64,000 nt of DNA from Pollenia angustigena (lineage: Eukaryota; Arthropoda; Insecta; Diptera; Polleniidae): positions 172,466,478 to 172,530,477 of the forward strand of contig OV884058.1 in NCBI GenBank assembly GCA_930367215.1, written 5' to 3'. Both the position numbers and the translations under genes were made by a program. Below are positions 23,801 to 33,865 of the stretch, in pieces. Under the pieces are notes generated by a model. That model was given only the letters and a program-made list of their open reading frames with translations, was not told where the DNA came from and made no database searches. Positions within the stretch are counted from its first letter, which is position 1, and each line of letters opens with the position of its first letter.

Positions 23801-24066
23801 GATTCTCCGGCTGCTTTACAATTACGTTATCTACAGGTTAGTTTATAAATTGTTTTTTTTTTTGTTAACTTAAAATGAATTATTTATGTGATTGTTGTAC
23901 TTTTGCTTTCTTTAATTTTTTTACACTTAACCAGACGCTCAATACAATTTCGGCAGAAAAGAATTCAACTATTGTATTCCCACTACCCATTGATTTATTA
24001 ACATATTTCATAAAGGGCAAGGAGGCACAGGATTCAAAAAGGAATGCGGCAAATTTAATGCAATAA
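14780..24066 (+). CDS. Stomatin/MEC-2-family (SPFH/PHB, band 7) membrane protein, 8 exons, 292 aa
   Basis: Coding exons: 14780-14819, 14965-15074, 15506-15578, 20851-20933, 21049-21252, 23512-23567, 23656-23836, 23935-24066. The phases join exactly to 879 nt ending in TAA. Residues 31-50 ([20 protein letters not shown]) are the hydrophobic hairpin with its Pro kink and a Cys that is palmitoylated in the family. [15 protein letters not shown] (51-65) opens the PHB domain, and LPCIDAY (80-86) carries the second conserved Cys. [11 protein letters not shown] and [17 protein letters not shown] follow. Residues 198-230 form an Ala/Glu-rich coiled-coil used for oligomerisation, and [15 protein letters not shown] is the C-terminal assembly segment. 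Family members scaffold cholesterol-rich membrane and regulate ion channels, on the cytoplasmic face. The N-terminus is short for MEC-2 proteins. The ATG choice rests on the upstream stop and phase match. Introns hold much transposon DNA, but all splice sites look intact. Confidence 0.93.
14965..15074 (+). CDS. Stomatin-family gene, exon 2
   Basis: The acceptor follows a run of about 18 T. The exon encodes residues 14-50, including [18 protein letters not shown] and the membrane hairpin. The donor is AAG/GTCAGT, phase 0. Confidence 0.92.
15506..15578 (+). CDS. Stomatin-family gene, exon 3
   Basis: The acceptor is TATTACAG. It encodes [20 protein letters not shown] and then AKGPG at the start of the PHB domain. 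The donor is CCTG/GTAAGT, phase 1. Confidence 0.95.
16035..16640. repeat. Dispersed repeat with GTTCGCGTAACTCAAAAACGC units
   Basis: Two tandem-like units near 16290 and 16455 share ACATATGTTCGCG, then TAACTCAAAAACGCTT, then AAACCGAAATTCCGCAATA. The related units at 26045-26220 and 40150-40320, and the CGAGATATACCGTTATTT block at 16415, 25996 and 37413, show a dispersed family. It is non-coding. Confidence 0.6.
16870..17082. mobile_element. 213-bp PIF/Harbinger-like MITE
   Basis: The left end GTCCGTTTTCACAACTTACC is matched by the inverted right end GATAAGTTGTGAAAACGGGCC-type terminus. Both flanks are TAA (16867-16869 and 17083-17085), the 3-bp target pattern of the PIF/Harbinger superfamily. 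The interior is partly palindromic (CTTTAACCTA.../...TAGGTCAAAG). A larger relative lies at 36690-37249. Confidence 0.6.
17735..18440. repeat. Copy of the GTCGGTCAAGCCCGACC dispersed repeat
   Basis: It begins AAGAAAGTATAATCGGTCAA then GCCCGACCATGTGATACCCT and continues through GTGGACCCGCCAGATC. The first 110 bp are the inverse of 1255-1370. A later part (TATGGAACCTATAG... GCTATCGTAAAAG) resembles 27840-27920. It lies within intron 3 and is non-coding. Confidence 0.5.
19001..19096 (-). mobile_element. tRNA-derived SINE copy, diverged
   Basis: The minus strand reads GGTGCCTTGCAGGCTCG... GTGCGAAGTTTGCG... TTCCCGCTAGAGACTCTCG and then TAACCCTGAAGGAAACC. The CCCGCTAGAGACTCT and ACCCTGAAGGAA blocks match the copy at 6370-6503. 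It lies in intron 3. Confidence 0.5.
19214..19651. mobile_element. MITE with CCCAGTAAAAAA terminal repeats, copy B (438 bp)
   Basis: It starts CCCAGTAAAAAATGTGCTCC and ends TTTTTTTTACTGGG. It is flanked by TA on both sides (19212-19213 and 19652-19653), as expected for a TA-targeting element. It is the inverse-orientation relative of 11384-11751. It lies in intron 3 and is non-coding. Confidence 0.65.
19655..20065. other. GC-richer block in intron 3, origin unknown
   Basis: It is clearly richer in G+C than its surroundings (for example GCCTCCGGCGGCACGGC, GTCGCGGGAAGGGGATCC, CTCGGCCGGAGGGATGG). Open frames of 60-90 codons exist on both strands, but I recognise no family. The composition suggests a fragment of a foreign retroelement, which is an inference only. 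Confidence 0.3.
20851..20933 (+). CDS. Stomatin-family gene, exon 4
   Basis: The acceptor is TTATTTTCAG. It completes Gly75 and encodes [20 protein letters not shown] then YDVPPQE. The donor is GAG/GTAAAC, phase 0. Confidence 0.95.
21049..21252 (+). CDS. Stomatin-family gene, exon 5
   Basis: The acceptor is TTGTTTAAG. The exon encodes 68 residues from [20 protein letters not shown] to [12 protein letters not shown], the core of the PHB domain. The donor is CAG/GTGGGT, phase 0. Confidence 0.96.
21439..21600. repeat. Long imperfect hairpin in intron 5
   Basis: The inner arms TGTTAAGTGCTCCGTAGAAG... and ...CTTTCTACGGGGCACTTAACA pair over about 32 nt, ending in a loop of about 24 nt near 21507-21530. 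Outer arms (TTGTCTAAGCATTGGAGC against GCTTCAATGTTTAGA) extend the fold to about 160 nt. It may be a small foldback MITE or a hairpin RNA, and the sequence alone does not decide. Confidence 0.5.
21860..22270 (-). pseudogene. Mariner-type (IS630/Tc1/mariner) transposase remnant
   Basis: The minus strand, read across frameshifts, gives [19 protein letters not shown] (first catalytic Asp block), then [29 protein letters not shown] (second Asp block), then [19 protein letters not shown] and [16 protein letters not shown]. This is the usual order in the mariner-like family whose members read [20 protein letters not shown]. The third Asp region (DLTxLDFFLWGY) is lost. It lies antisense in intron 5. 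A related + strand remnant is at 53160-53594. Confidence 0.8.
23512..23567 (+). CDS. Stomatin-family gene, exon 6
   Basis: The acceptor is AAATTTCAG. It encodes [18 protein letters not shown] plus two bases of Ile189. The donor is AT/GTTAGT. Confidence 0.95.
23656..23836 (+). CDS. Stomatin-family gene, exon 7
   Basis: The acceptor is AATTTTAG. It encodes [20 protein letters not shown] through [11 protein letters not shown], the amphipathic coiled-coil segment of stomatins. The donor is CAG/GTTAGT, phase 0. The preceding intron is only 88 nt. Confidence 0.96.
23935..24066 (+). CDS. Stomatin-family gene, exon 8 and stop
   Basis: The acceptor is TTAACCAG. It encodes [20 protein letters not shown] then [20 protein letters not shown] and LMQ, then TAA. 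The C-terminal tail after LLTYF is short and hydrophilic. Confidence 0.95.
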   Translation, partial: TLNTISAEKNSTIVFPLPIDLLTYFIKGKEAQDSKRNAANLMQ

Positions 24067-24393
24067 TAAAAAGAACTTAAGAATTATTAATTTAAATCAC
24101 ATGTTTTTAAAATTGTATACAGTTAGTAAAAGTTTCGTAAACTGGGATGTTATTATTTGTTTTGAATGGATTTGTATGTAAATTTGGTTGTATAAGCGGA
24201 TGGTATGCACAAGTTTGGAAACTTGCCATGTCCTTAATTTGTGATCATTCATAGTTTTCACTAAATATCACTATTAATTATGAAAAGCTTTAAAAATCAT
24301 AAATTTTAATTACTTAAATAACACTTAATCTATGTATAGTTTTTATAAATATGTATGTATGTCATCTATTGGGCAATCTTACAAATTATGAAT

Positions 24394-24417
24394 AATAAAC
24401 AAATGACAAACAATAAA
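24394..24417 (+). terminator. Likely polyadenylation signals of the stomatin-family gene
   Basis: Two AATAAA hexamers, at 24394-24399 and 24412-24417, lie about 330-350 nt after the stop. An earlier AATAAA overlaps the stop region (near 24065) but would leave almost no 3' UTR. Confidence 0.5.
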
Positions 24418-24883
24418 GAAAACTTAAATCTGTGTTAAAAAAGTCTCTTTTACTGAATAATAGAAAATCAAACATTTTTAAACTTTCCTAGGGCCATTTT
24501 AACCAATTTAACAAGGATATTAACATACTGTCGGTTTGGTAAACAAGGACTTTTTGATCAACGGTTTCTGTTATTTTTACCAACTTTTTAATTAAAAAGT
24601 ATTTGTTTTCAATTTAACAATACAAGCCAACATAGAAATGTATGTGATTTAAACGTCCACGTCGTGCAAAAAAAAAACTCTAGTAAGCAAATCGAGTAAA
24701 AAACAGAATATAATAAAGATGGAAACTTTCCCTTATTATTTGGACCCTTAACTCCTAATTGTTATTTAGAGAACTATGGAGAAGATACACGATACAAGCA
24801 CATATCGCTCCTTTATTGCAATATTGTATTTAAAAAAAAAAACAAACATTTTAAGTTACTTAAGCACAAGTGTTCATTCATAC

Positions 24884-24975
24884 CTTCATTTCATTTATTT
24901 ATTAATTTTGGATCACAAACCCATTAGGCCTCATTAATCCTTCCAGGTACAATTGGCTTAGCCTAAAAAGAGATC
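24884..24975 (-). mobile_element. Possible 3' end fragment of a LINE
   Basis: The minus strand reads GGATTAATGAGGCCTAATGG, then TTTGTGATCCAAAATTAATA, then AATAAATGAAATG. It looks like a LINE 3' UTR ending in an A-rich tail. No ORF remains. This is tentative. Confidence 0.3.
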
Positions 24976-25144
24976 ATACATAATTTTTTTATATATAAGT
25001 ATATATCAACAAATAAGTTAGTAGTATACATTTTCAAAAAAATTTTTTTTTCTTATAATAGTTATAACTACAATGTAAAAATATGTTTTATTAAAATTAT
25101 ATTTGAAAAAATCCCATTTCGCCAAGTTAAATTTTTTGGAGATA

Positions 25145-25907
25145 TGGGCAAATCCCAGAAACAGTCCAACAACCAAAAATTTTTTAAATGAATTTTTTTA
25201 TGGAATATAAGACTAGATGTATAATTTCATTTTTATATTTAAAAATATGTATTTCAATGATCATTAATGCAATAATTTTTACCAAATTATACCCCACTGA
25301 TGATTTCTTAATGTTATACGTGAATTAAGCATTATTTTAGGTGATTTTTGTGATTAAAATAGCACTTACAGCAGGCTTATCAAAATATAAATTACGTTAA
25401 AAAAACCTGACATTCATTAGTTAAGAAATTAGTTTAAGAAATGCAATTCATAAAAATATAATTTGTTCTGTTAAAATAAATAAAATATAATAATAAAATA
25501 CTATTGGAAAAACTGTAGCGTGCGTTATGTAGCGTGCGTCACAAAGGGTTCACGGCTTTTGTCAAAAAATCACAAAATTTTTTGGCTGCGAATAACTGCG
25601 TTTAGATTTCTCTTATAGTCATCTTTTAGGAAAAAGATTTTGTATACCTTATCATGCCAAATTCGCTAAAAATTAGGAAAAAACACTTCAACCTTTGAAG
25701 CGTGCGTCACAAAATTTTGTGATCAATTATTTCGCTACAAATACTTGCTTAGATATTATGATAAATGCCATTCGTAAGTACATATTAATGTCACTAAATA
25801 CTAAACATATATAAGTTGAAGCTATCTTTTTTGAAAGACCAAAAAATGTTTATATTTCAATCAGAAAACGCGTGCGAATGTAGCGTTCGTCACGCGGGAT
25901 TTGCCCA
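25145..25907. mobile_element. 763-bp TIR element, copy 1
   Basis: The termini TGGGCAAATCCC... and ...GGGATTTGCCCA are inverted repeats flanked by TA on both sides (25143-25144 and 25908-25909). It is nearly the same as 42185-42919 along its whole length. The interior repeats GCGTGCGTCACAAA and variants three or four times, near 25530, 25700 and 25880. It is non-coding, and a TA-targeting MITE is the simplest reading. Confidence 0.65.
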
Positions 25908-25949
25908 TATGACTATAAGGCTGACCGTTAAAATCAAAAGTTGGATTTC

Positions 25950-27350
25950 TTTAGGTCTCACCCGCCCATTTGGTGGGTATTGATAAAAACAGTTTAGCTC
26001 TTGTTTACGAGATATACCGATTTAGAAAATGGAGGAGGTTTCAAAACATAAATTCGCGTAACTCAAAAACGGTCTAGTTAATTGAATTCCGAAATTCCGC
26101 ATTTAAATAACCTTTAAGTAAGTTAATAAGTCCTTTTAGAAATATAATTTTTTGTGGAAAAATAAAATTATTTATTCAAAATTTTTGTTCTTTAAAAAGT
26201 CATAAAAATTTGGAAAGTGCAGTTATGCATATAATTTTTTTCTAGACATATAAAAAACAAAGTTGCGAACAAAAAAAGACATAAGTGAAAAAAAATCTGT
26301 GTACACCTTTTGATTTAATGCACAAAAGACAAACAATTTCCATTAAATTTAATAATTTCATAAAACCGCAATATTTGTATGGGAGTCTCGCTAACCCTAC
26401 GTTTCCACATGCAAGTAACTACATACTTGGAATTAGTGTATACGTATTATTAACGAAACAGCCGATTGGCTGCAGGTACAAAAATGTTGTGAATATTAGT
26501 GAAATAGTGTGAGTGTATTGAGTTTTTCGAACTTGCACTTGCATGTGGAAACGGTGGGTAAAAAGTGGTGATAAATAGCAAGTATGTTTAAGGAAAATGT
26601 TAAAAACCAAAAACTAATGGAGGTCCTTGATACATTTTATCCCCCTAATGGCGATTCCTTGGCAGTTATGGGGTTTTTCCTTTAATATTTTTCTAGTCTG
26701 TATTGACAATTTCGTATGGGAACAACCTTAAGGAATAGACACAGCGGGTAGGTATGTTGAAACATATGATGTGGTTAAAAAATGTGGGGTCGCGTCATAC
26801 ATTTGACCCATAAAGCGGCATCCTAGGCACTGCAGGGGCCAAATTAAAGAATTTTATAAAATCGCCATATTTGTGTGGGAGCTGCCCTAAGGGGTGGATA
26901 TATATGGCAAGCATGTTTTAATAAAATTTTAAGCATAAACAACTTATTAATGTCGGTCATACATTTTATCCCCCTAGGGACGATCAAATGGCTTTTAGTT
27001 TTTGTAACAAAATTATCATTTTTTTAAGTGGTGGTTCCACATTTTGATTCATATCTCCGAGCCTACTAAACCGATTTTGCTGAATTTCAATCTTAAACTG
27101 CTAAGGATAACTACAAGCAATTTGACAGCAAGTTTGTTTATTTCTTTTGAGTTTTTCGAAAGTGAGTGTGTTTTCAACATACGGGCAGACAGACGGACAT
27201 GGCTTAATCGACTTAGAATTACTCAAGGACCCAGAATATATACATATACTGTATGGGGTCTGAGATGAATAATAAAAAAGTTTCACACGGAATGATCAAC
27301 TTAGTATACCCTCTTCAGAACTAATTGTGGTGGAGGGTATAATAAAAAAT
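25950..27350. repeat. Decayed dispersed-repeat block
   Basis: It includes the CGAGATATACCG and TTCGCGTAACTCAAAAACGG units (26000-26080) shared with 16415-16500 and 40150. It ends with GGCAGACAGACGGACATGGC, then TTAATCGACTTAGAA and TGGTGGAGGGTATAATAAA, a very common fly repeat end. The short + strand frame at 27044-27268 is part of this repeat and not a host gene. Confidence 0.5.
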
Positions 27351-27379
27351 AAAAAAATATGGCCGCTACAACATTTCAA

Positions 27380-27816
27380 AAAAGCTCTTATACTTACAAG
27401 AATTCAAGTTATTCAAATTTTTAAAAATAAATCAGGTATCAGTTTAGTATAAGAGAGCATGTTATCTTTTTCTGTTTCAAAAGTCTACAAAATTTATTAA
27501 ATTTTGTTAATCATTGGACAAATTCTTTCAGCTGATAGAATTTAAGATATAAAATTAAACAAAAAAAAAAAACAAATATATATATTTTTGTTTGTTATGA
27601 GTTGTACTTACTCTTGTAACAAACTTTTAAACTATAAAATTGTGAGATTTTAAAATTTTATTCCAGTTTTGTATGTATTTTGTGTTAAAAAAATTGTTCA
27701 TATTAAAATTTTATATAAATAGTTAACCTGATCAGTATATATATATAAGCCAAAACTCTTATACAGGTTTAATTTAAAAGATTTAAGAAAATAGTTTTCA
27801 AAAAACAAATTTAATA
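27380..27816. other. No gene recognised
   Basis: AT-rich filler with short microsatellite runs (TATATATATA near 27740). Nothing else could be assigned. Confidence 0.4.
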
Positions 27817-28377
27817 ATGAGATTTTTTCGACTTCAAACTATTTTAAGAGGGGTTTTATACGGGACCTATGGCCACTTTTGTACCTTTCATTACAAATTT
27901 TTTTCATACCATAAAAGCTATTATAAAAGTGATATTCGCCTAATTATACATATACCAATATTTAAAAGAAAGTTCTGGCATTTAAATATAACTCTCGGAT
28001 ATTTATTTGTATAGGAGCTCTGGTAAAATATGGACAGATTCGTATCAAATTTTGTAAAGATGGATTTTGGTGCAATGAGATATCATTGGGTTGAACTTCT
28101 TCTGAATGCCAAAATAATAGCCTGGTTTATGGACGCAACATGAAATTACTTTTAAAACTGCGACCTGTACTTAGTGCACAGATTTACATGGACAGACAGC
28201 CGGCCAACCAGCCAGCCGGACGGACGGATAGCCAACGTTGTATCGACTTAGAAAATGATTACGAGGCGATCGGCCTACAAAAAGGTAGATCTAGGAGCAA
28301 TATTTTTAAGTGTTCATCAAAAACGCATAATGCTTTTTACTCTGTTGTGGTGTGGGTTTAAAATATATAAATATTAA
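27817..28377 (+). repeat. Dispersed repeat interrupted by the Jockey-type LINE
   Basis: The GGGACCTATGGCCACTTTTG region, the AAAGCTATTATAAAAGTGAT block and the 28190-28300 GGACAGACAGCCGG... ATCGACTTAGAAAATGATT part belong to the same family as 17735-18440. The terminal TGTTGTGGTGTGGGTTT sits just before the LINE's oligo-T at 28378, so the LINE appears to have inserted at or in this repeat. Confidence 0.45.
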
Positions 28378-28515
28378 TTTTTTTTTTTTTTTTTTTAAAT
28401 TTATTTTTATTATTGAATCTTTTTTATCGAAATTGACAATATGTATTCAAATCTTAATTCTACTTGTTGTTTATTAGTTGTTACCAGTGTAACCACTAAC
28501 TGCTGTATTCAAATT

Positions 28516-31152
28516 TTAAAAATGTCTTCTAGTTAGGCTCAAAGTATCGGTTCTTTTTAGCCTCTGGTGACCTTCGAACTGAAGCAAACCCCGAGCGAGG
28601 TAGTTAGGGTGGACCATTAGTTTATCGATGTAGCTTATTGAATATTTTTTAATTTCCTCCTGGATAGTGGAGACGTTGAGATCTCTGTGGATAATTTCAT
28701 TACGTATATACCATGGGGCGCAGACAATTTGTCGTAATATTCTAGACTGTCTTCTTTGAAGCTTTTGGATGTTAGATGCGCATGCAGTACCCCATAATTG
28801 GATGCCATATGTCCATATTGGTTTTATGATGGACTTGTATAAGAGAATTTTGTTGTCTAAGGACAAGTTTGAGTTTCGACCGAGAAGCCAATGTAGTTGA
28901 GCTGCTTTAAGTTTCATAGCCATTATTTTCGCTTCAATATGACGCGACCAGGTCAAGCGTCTATCTATATGAATTCCCAAGTACTTAACATGGTTTTCTA
29001 CCGGAACAGTGATGTTATTTATTTTTACAGCTGGGGACGTTTGTCTTCTGAGCGTGAAAGTTAAGTGAGCACATTTAGCCGGGTTAACCTTTATTCTCCA
29101 TTTTTCTAGCCAGGCCTCTAGTTCATTGATGTGGGACTGCAGATTTTGCGATGCGACTTTTGGGTCATGGTTAACGCTAATAAATGCTGTATCGTCTGCA
29201 AATGTAGAGGTATGCGTGCTCAGGTTTGTTGGCATATCCGCTGTGTATATTATATATAGAAGCGGTCCTAATATGCTGCCTTGGGGAACACCAGCAGAAA
29301 TTTTCTTGAGGGGGGAGTATTTATCTTGCGACCTTACTATGAATGTTCTGCCTGTTAGATAGCTCTCCAGAAGCTTGTGAGTGTTTTGAGGAAGCATTCG
29401 TGCTATTTTGATGAGTAGCCCATCATGCCAAACTTTGTCAAAAGCTTGGGAAATGTCTATAAACAGGGCTGAGCAGTATTGCTTTTTCTCAAACGCCGAT
29501 CTAATAAGGGTGACAATTCTATGCACTTGTTCTATTGTACCATGTTTCGCTCTGAATCCGAACTGGTGGTCCGGGATGATGTCGTGTTCATTTAGATGAG
29601 GAGTTATACTTAAAACGAATATTTTTTCGAAAAGCTTTGATAGGATTGACAATAAGCTTATCGGTCTGTACGACGCAACCTGGCTAGCATCTTTTCCTGG
29701 CTTGGGAATCATAACAATTATAGACCTCTTCCATGAGGATGGGAAGTATCCGACTCTTAATATAGCGTTAAAAATGAGCAGCAAGATTCTGGAAGCAGAC
29801 GATGGTAGGTTTCTTATCATTGACCCTGTGATGCGGTCAGGTCCGGGAGATTTTCTAATATTCACTTTTTCTATTGCAGATTTTACTTGAGTTATGTTAA
29901 ATTTTAATGGATGGTTTACCTTATCATGAATGATTGGACGACAGGAACATGAAAACTTTCTCAAGGTGGCCCGCGAAAGCGTTTAATTTTTCATGTGTGT
30001 TTTTGGCCCAAGTGCGGTTTTCCAGTCTTAATGGAGATTCTTGGGTTATAGGGCATTTCATATGCCGTACAGCCTTCCAGAAGCTATAATTGTTGTTTTT
30101 TGTGGCGTCTAGGCTGTTTAGATAGCCTTCTATTGCGGACTCGTGGTTCTGTCTCAATTTGTTGCGAAGGTCAGGCATAATTGTAGTTGGGCCTTAGCGG
30201 TTGGGGAACGACTGTTTTGCCATTGTCTTTTTAACTTCCTTTTTTCTCTGATAAGGGCCTCTATATCCGTCGATGTATTGTAAGGAGCACGTTTAATTGT
30301 CCGCTTGATTGGGGTTGCATTTCTTGCTGCAGTATCCAAGACTTCTGTAAATCGGTCGACAGCTATTTGGATGTCAGATGAATTTTTTAGGGGAATGCAC
30401 TGTGATAGGTGAGAGCTCACATACATTTTATACTTTAACCAATTTGTGTTTCTGTTTGGATAGGAAATAAAGTTTGCAGCTGCAGTGTCAGAGTTACCTT
30501 TTAAAATGAGGATTGAAGGTGAATGATCAGACGAAAGATCATAGGAGGAACTAACTAGTACCTGATCGCGCTTGATGTTTTTAATTACAGCAAAGTCAAT
30601 AAGGTCTGGTAGCTTATTGAAGTCGGTTGGCCAATAGGTAGGCTTACCACTCGATACCACATCAAAATTATTTGCAGTTACGGTATTGTATAGCTGATTA
30701 CCTCTAGGACTAATAAGTCTGGAGCCCCAATATGTATGTTTAGCGTTGTAGTCGCCAGCAGCAATGAATTTCTGGCCCAATGTGGAGAAGAAGTTAAGAA
30801 ATTTATCGTTTACAATTTTGTGCCTTGGGGGACAATAAACGGATGTTAACGTTAGATTGAAATCAGTAAGATTTATAGATGCGGACTGGATACAATCTTC
30901 TTCGTACTCTGGCAATGGCAAGTGTCTGATGTGTTTGTGCACAATTATGGCTGTGCCACCACAGGCTCGTCCGCTGGGATGTTTTGTGTCATACGTAAGG
31001 TATCCATTTACCCTAAAGCAGTTTTTATGAGTAAAGTGTGTTTCAGAGACAAGAAGTACGTAGATTTCATACCTATGAAGAAAGTTTGCAACTTCGTGTT
31101 TATGTTGGGATAACCCGTTTGCATTCCAGAAACATATTTTTAACTGGTTCAT
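28516..31152 (-). pseudogene. Jockey-type ORF2: endonuclease and reverse transcriptase, frameshifted
   Basis: It starts at ATG 31152 with MNQLKICFWNANGLSQHKHE. APE-type endonuclease motifs follow: WNANGL, SETHF, GGTAIIV, GDYNAKH and the catalytic SSDHSP. A frameshift near 30175 leads to LRNKLRQNHESAIEGYLNSL, and another near 29955 leads to the RT: NIRKSPGPD, ASYRPISLLSILSKLFEK, FGFRAKHGTIEQVHR, AGVPQGSILGPLLY and FADD (29191-29202). The C-terminal YGIQLWGTA... LRQIVCAPWYIRNE is typical of Jockey elements. The stop is at 28516. The enzyme would nick the target and prime reverse transcription, but the two frameshifts prevent a single product. Total about 875 codons, normal for the clade. Confidence 0.9.
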
Positions 31153-32703
31153 TTTTTGTTGAGTAGAACTTGCAGGAGCATGTTCTGGTTTCGCATCATT
31201 TCCTGAAACATGTTCTGCATAGTGACCATGAAGTTATTCATAGTTTGAATTAAATTTTCAATTGAGGTAGGCATATTTCCAGAAGGCATTTGTAGACCTT
31301 CCCTAGGAACATTAGCGTTTGGAGGTTGCTTTGCGTTAGAAGTACTCGGGGGATTTTTCGCATTAGGGTTTCCTTTTAAGACTTGGGCATATGATTGGTT
31401 TTGATTGTTTGTTTGTGAAGTACTAGCAATAGAGCCAGCGGCTTGGCTGGGGGCATGTGACGGACCATATTGGGAGTGAGTATATTTTTGAACTAAAGCA
31501 GGTTTTTTTTAAATGCAAGAAGACTCTACAACCCCTATAGTTTGCCGTGTGATTTTCGCCACAGTTGCTGCATTTCTTAACATTCGGGTCAGCTTTAGAA
31601 CGATTACATTCGGCGGTTTTATGAGCGTCGCCACAAACCACACATACGTGAGGCAATTTACAATATGATTTTGTATGCCCATATTCCTGACAGTTTATGC
31701 ATTGGGAGGGACCCTTTCGTTTTAATGGCTCCTCAACAGTTATTCTTCTGTTGAGTAGGTGAGGTAGGTGAATTTTTGGTTTTGAGAACCGATGAATCAA
31801 ACGATATTTCAACGCGGTGCATTGGTTGAGGAACTTTATTCCTGTTCAAAATGTTATGAACAGATTTTACCTCATACCCCTCTAGCTCTATGGCAGATTT
31901 TATTTCCTCTGTAGGAACAGAACTATCTATGCCTTTTATGACAATAATCAATCCCTTAGCACTTTTTAATTGATATGTATAGTAACTTCTATTTTCTGCG
32001 TCCAGGTGTCTTGATATAATACGAAAGTTCGTTTCTGTACTGGCTTGAATTTTGGTTTCTTGAATTTGCCCGCGTCGTATAGAAACGACGTAGAAATTAT
32101 TCTTACCTACCAGTTGAATCAACATGTTGACTATGCTATTTGATGTTTGCTCCCGCAGATAGATAGGGGGCGGTTTAACTTCTTTAGTGGCTGTTCCATG
32201 TGCTGATTCTGCTTCTTCATCGTCAGGTATGGATAGTACAGAGAATCTGTTACCATTGGCAAAGAGACTACGTTAGAGCCTTTGTATTGTTTGGCCATGC
32301 GTTCCTGTTGGGTGGACCTAGGGCTAGCCTTTCTCTTAGTTATTGTAATATATCTGTCCATGCCTGTTTGCACTTTAGTACTTTTTGGCACAGCTCCTGT
32401 ATTTATTAATGCTAATCGTGATGTTCCAGGTTTTTCGTAATTATTCCTCTGGTCAGACGACTTCACACTTTGAACCACATTTACGGTCGGATCAACACAC
32501 TTGCTCAGGTTGGGCACACTTGCACTTAAATTGCTGTATGGAAAACCAGTTGCGCTGGCAATTTTTGCACTTAAATAATTTTTATTTAATTCTGGGTATC
32601 GAATGTTTTCATTGCTCACGCTCGGGGAGCTTACCACAATATACGCATTTCTGCTATTTGTGCTGGGCCTACTCTCCTTATTGGGAGTATTTGTGAGGCT
32701 CAT
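31149..32703 (-). pseudogene. Jockey-type ORF1: gag-like nucleic-acid-binding protein, frameshifted
   Basis: ATG at 32703 opens a Ser/Asn-rich N-terminal part (about 190 codons). A frameshift near 32125 leads to the mid domain (VIKGIDSSVPTEEIKSAIEL, VHRVEISFDSSVLKTK-type), the PRE/C2HC-like region. Another near 31780-31800 leads to three zinc knuckles: CINCQEYGHTKSYC, CVVCGDAHKTAEC and CSNCGENHTANYRGC. A third, at an A-run near 31510, is followed by a Gln/Asn/Pro-rich tail ending QNMLLQVLLNKK. The TGA at 31149-31151 overlaps the ORF2 ATG (ATGA), a normal arrangement for two-ORF LINEs translated by reinitiation. ORF1 proteins coat the RNA and target the complex. Confidence 0.85.
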
Positions 32704-32819
32704 TCACAAATCTCTTAATGAAATTTTTTTGTTAAAATGTTTCTTCAATTATTATTATTTAAAAATTTTACCACACAAGAGCTTGTTTAAAGTCTTATAC
32801 TTACAAAAATAATTCAATT

Positions 32820-33800
32820 TTTTTATATATAAAAAACCTTGTTTTTCTTGCGCATTTCAATTTTTAATAAAATACATTCAAACTTGGCCAGCATAAGAAG
32901 GCCACAAATCTGTGGTTGCTCATATCACATGTTTTTTAATTATTTCGAAAATGGCCTTAACGTGCGAACAACTAAAACCGATTTCATATTTGTATTGCTA
33001 AATTACATTTAAAATTATGAACAATTTACAAAATTAATTAAATTCCATCACACACAAATCATTTAATTTTGACACCAAAATCACTCAGTACATCGGGCGT
33101 ATAATTTATTATCGTTTTTTTTTTCTAAACTAAAAAATATAAATACGCATTGTTGTGCAGCATATTTCTCTAAAATAACAACTAACCATTTATCATTTTT
33201 TTTTGCAATGTCAATAAGCCATAACAAATGCCAGCCGTTTTTCGAGGTCATTGTTAAAGAGAAATTTTAGAAAAGCTTTCAAAAAACTAAATACAAAAAT
33301 CTATAACAGCCAAAGTATTAATTTATCATCACTGAAAAATTGGTAAGGAATTTTGAAATACACAAAGACAGGGAGTGGTTGAAAAAAGTTTTGCATTTTT
33401 AAAAGCATGTTATTGGTGTACAAAACTCAACGACAATAAAACTACTAAACACCTGTCCTTTTTCGCAATATCAGGACGCAAAGAATATGGATGAATTGCT
33501 ATAGGTGTGCGAAAATACTTGGTCCTAAGACAGTTGTCTCAACTTATTAAATTTCACATACATGTAAGTTTCTGGCTTTAAAGTGGCAATTAATTTAAAT
33601 GACAGATACAAATAACTTTAAGTGGCAAAAATAACAGCAATATATGAAAAATTCCAAATGAAATGAAAACTTTTTGAAATAGCAGCTGCCGGCAACTTTT
33701 GAAATGAATCTTCTGCAATTTATTTGAAAAGTGTCATTGAAAGTAGTTGTAAAAATAAAATTAAATTAAGAAACCAAGGAGAGAAAAATATGTCAAGTTT
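32820..33800. other. No gene recognised
   Basis: AT-rich sequence upstream of the candidate exon at 33866. I see no repeat family or open frame worth naming. Confidence 0.4.
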
Positions 33801-33865
33801 GGTAAAAGCTATTTGCAAATTTTTAACTTTTTTGTTTTTTAATGAAAACTTATTTTTTTTCACAG

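Larger units (their letters stand above)
28378..32810 (-). mobile_element. Jockey-clade non-LTR retrotransposon, near full length, inactive
   Basis: The element is on the minus strand with its 3' poly(A) seen as a 19-T run at 28378-28396. It carries ORF1 (gag-like, zinc knuckles) and ORF2 (endonuclease plus reverse transcriptase) in the standard order, with a short 5' leader above 32703. Both ORFs have small frameshifts but few other lesions, suggesting a fairly young dead copy. I could not find its target duplication, so the 5' limit is approximate. Confidence 0.85.

Noticed and set aside
27044..27268. 74-codon + ORF with RADRRTWLNRLR
   Set aside because: The sequence is the GACAGACGGACAT...GACTTAGAA segment of a common fly dispersed repeat, not a protein gene.
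27386..32815. TCTTATACTTACAA shared at 27386 and 32793, as possible LINE flanks or target duplication
   Set aside because: The match is 14 bp in AT-rich sequence and does not sit at the oligo-T end of the LINE (28378), so it cannot be its target duplication.
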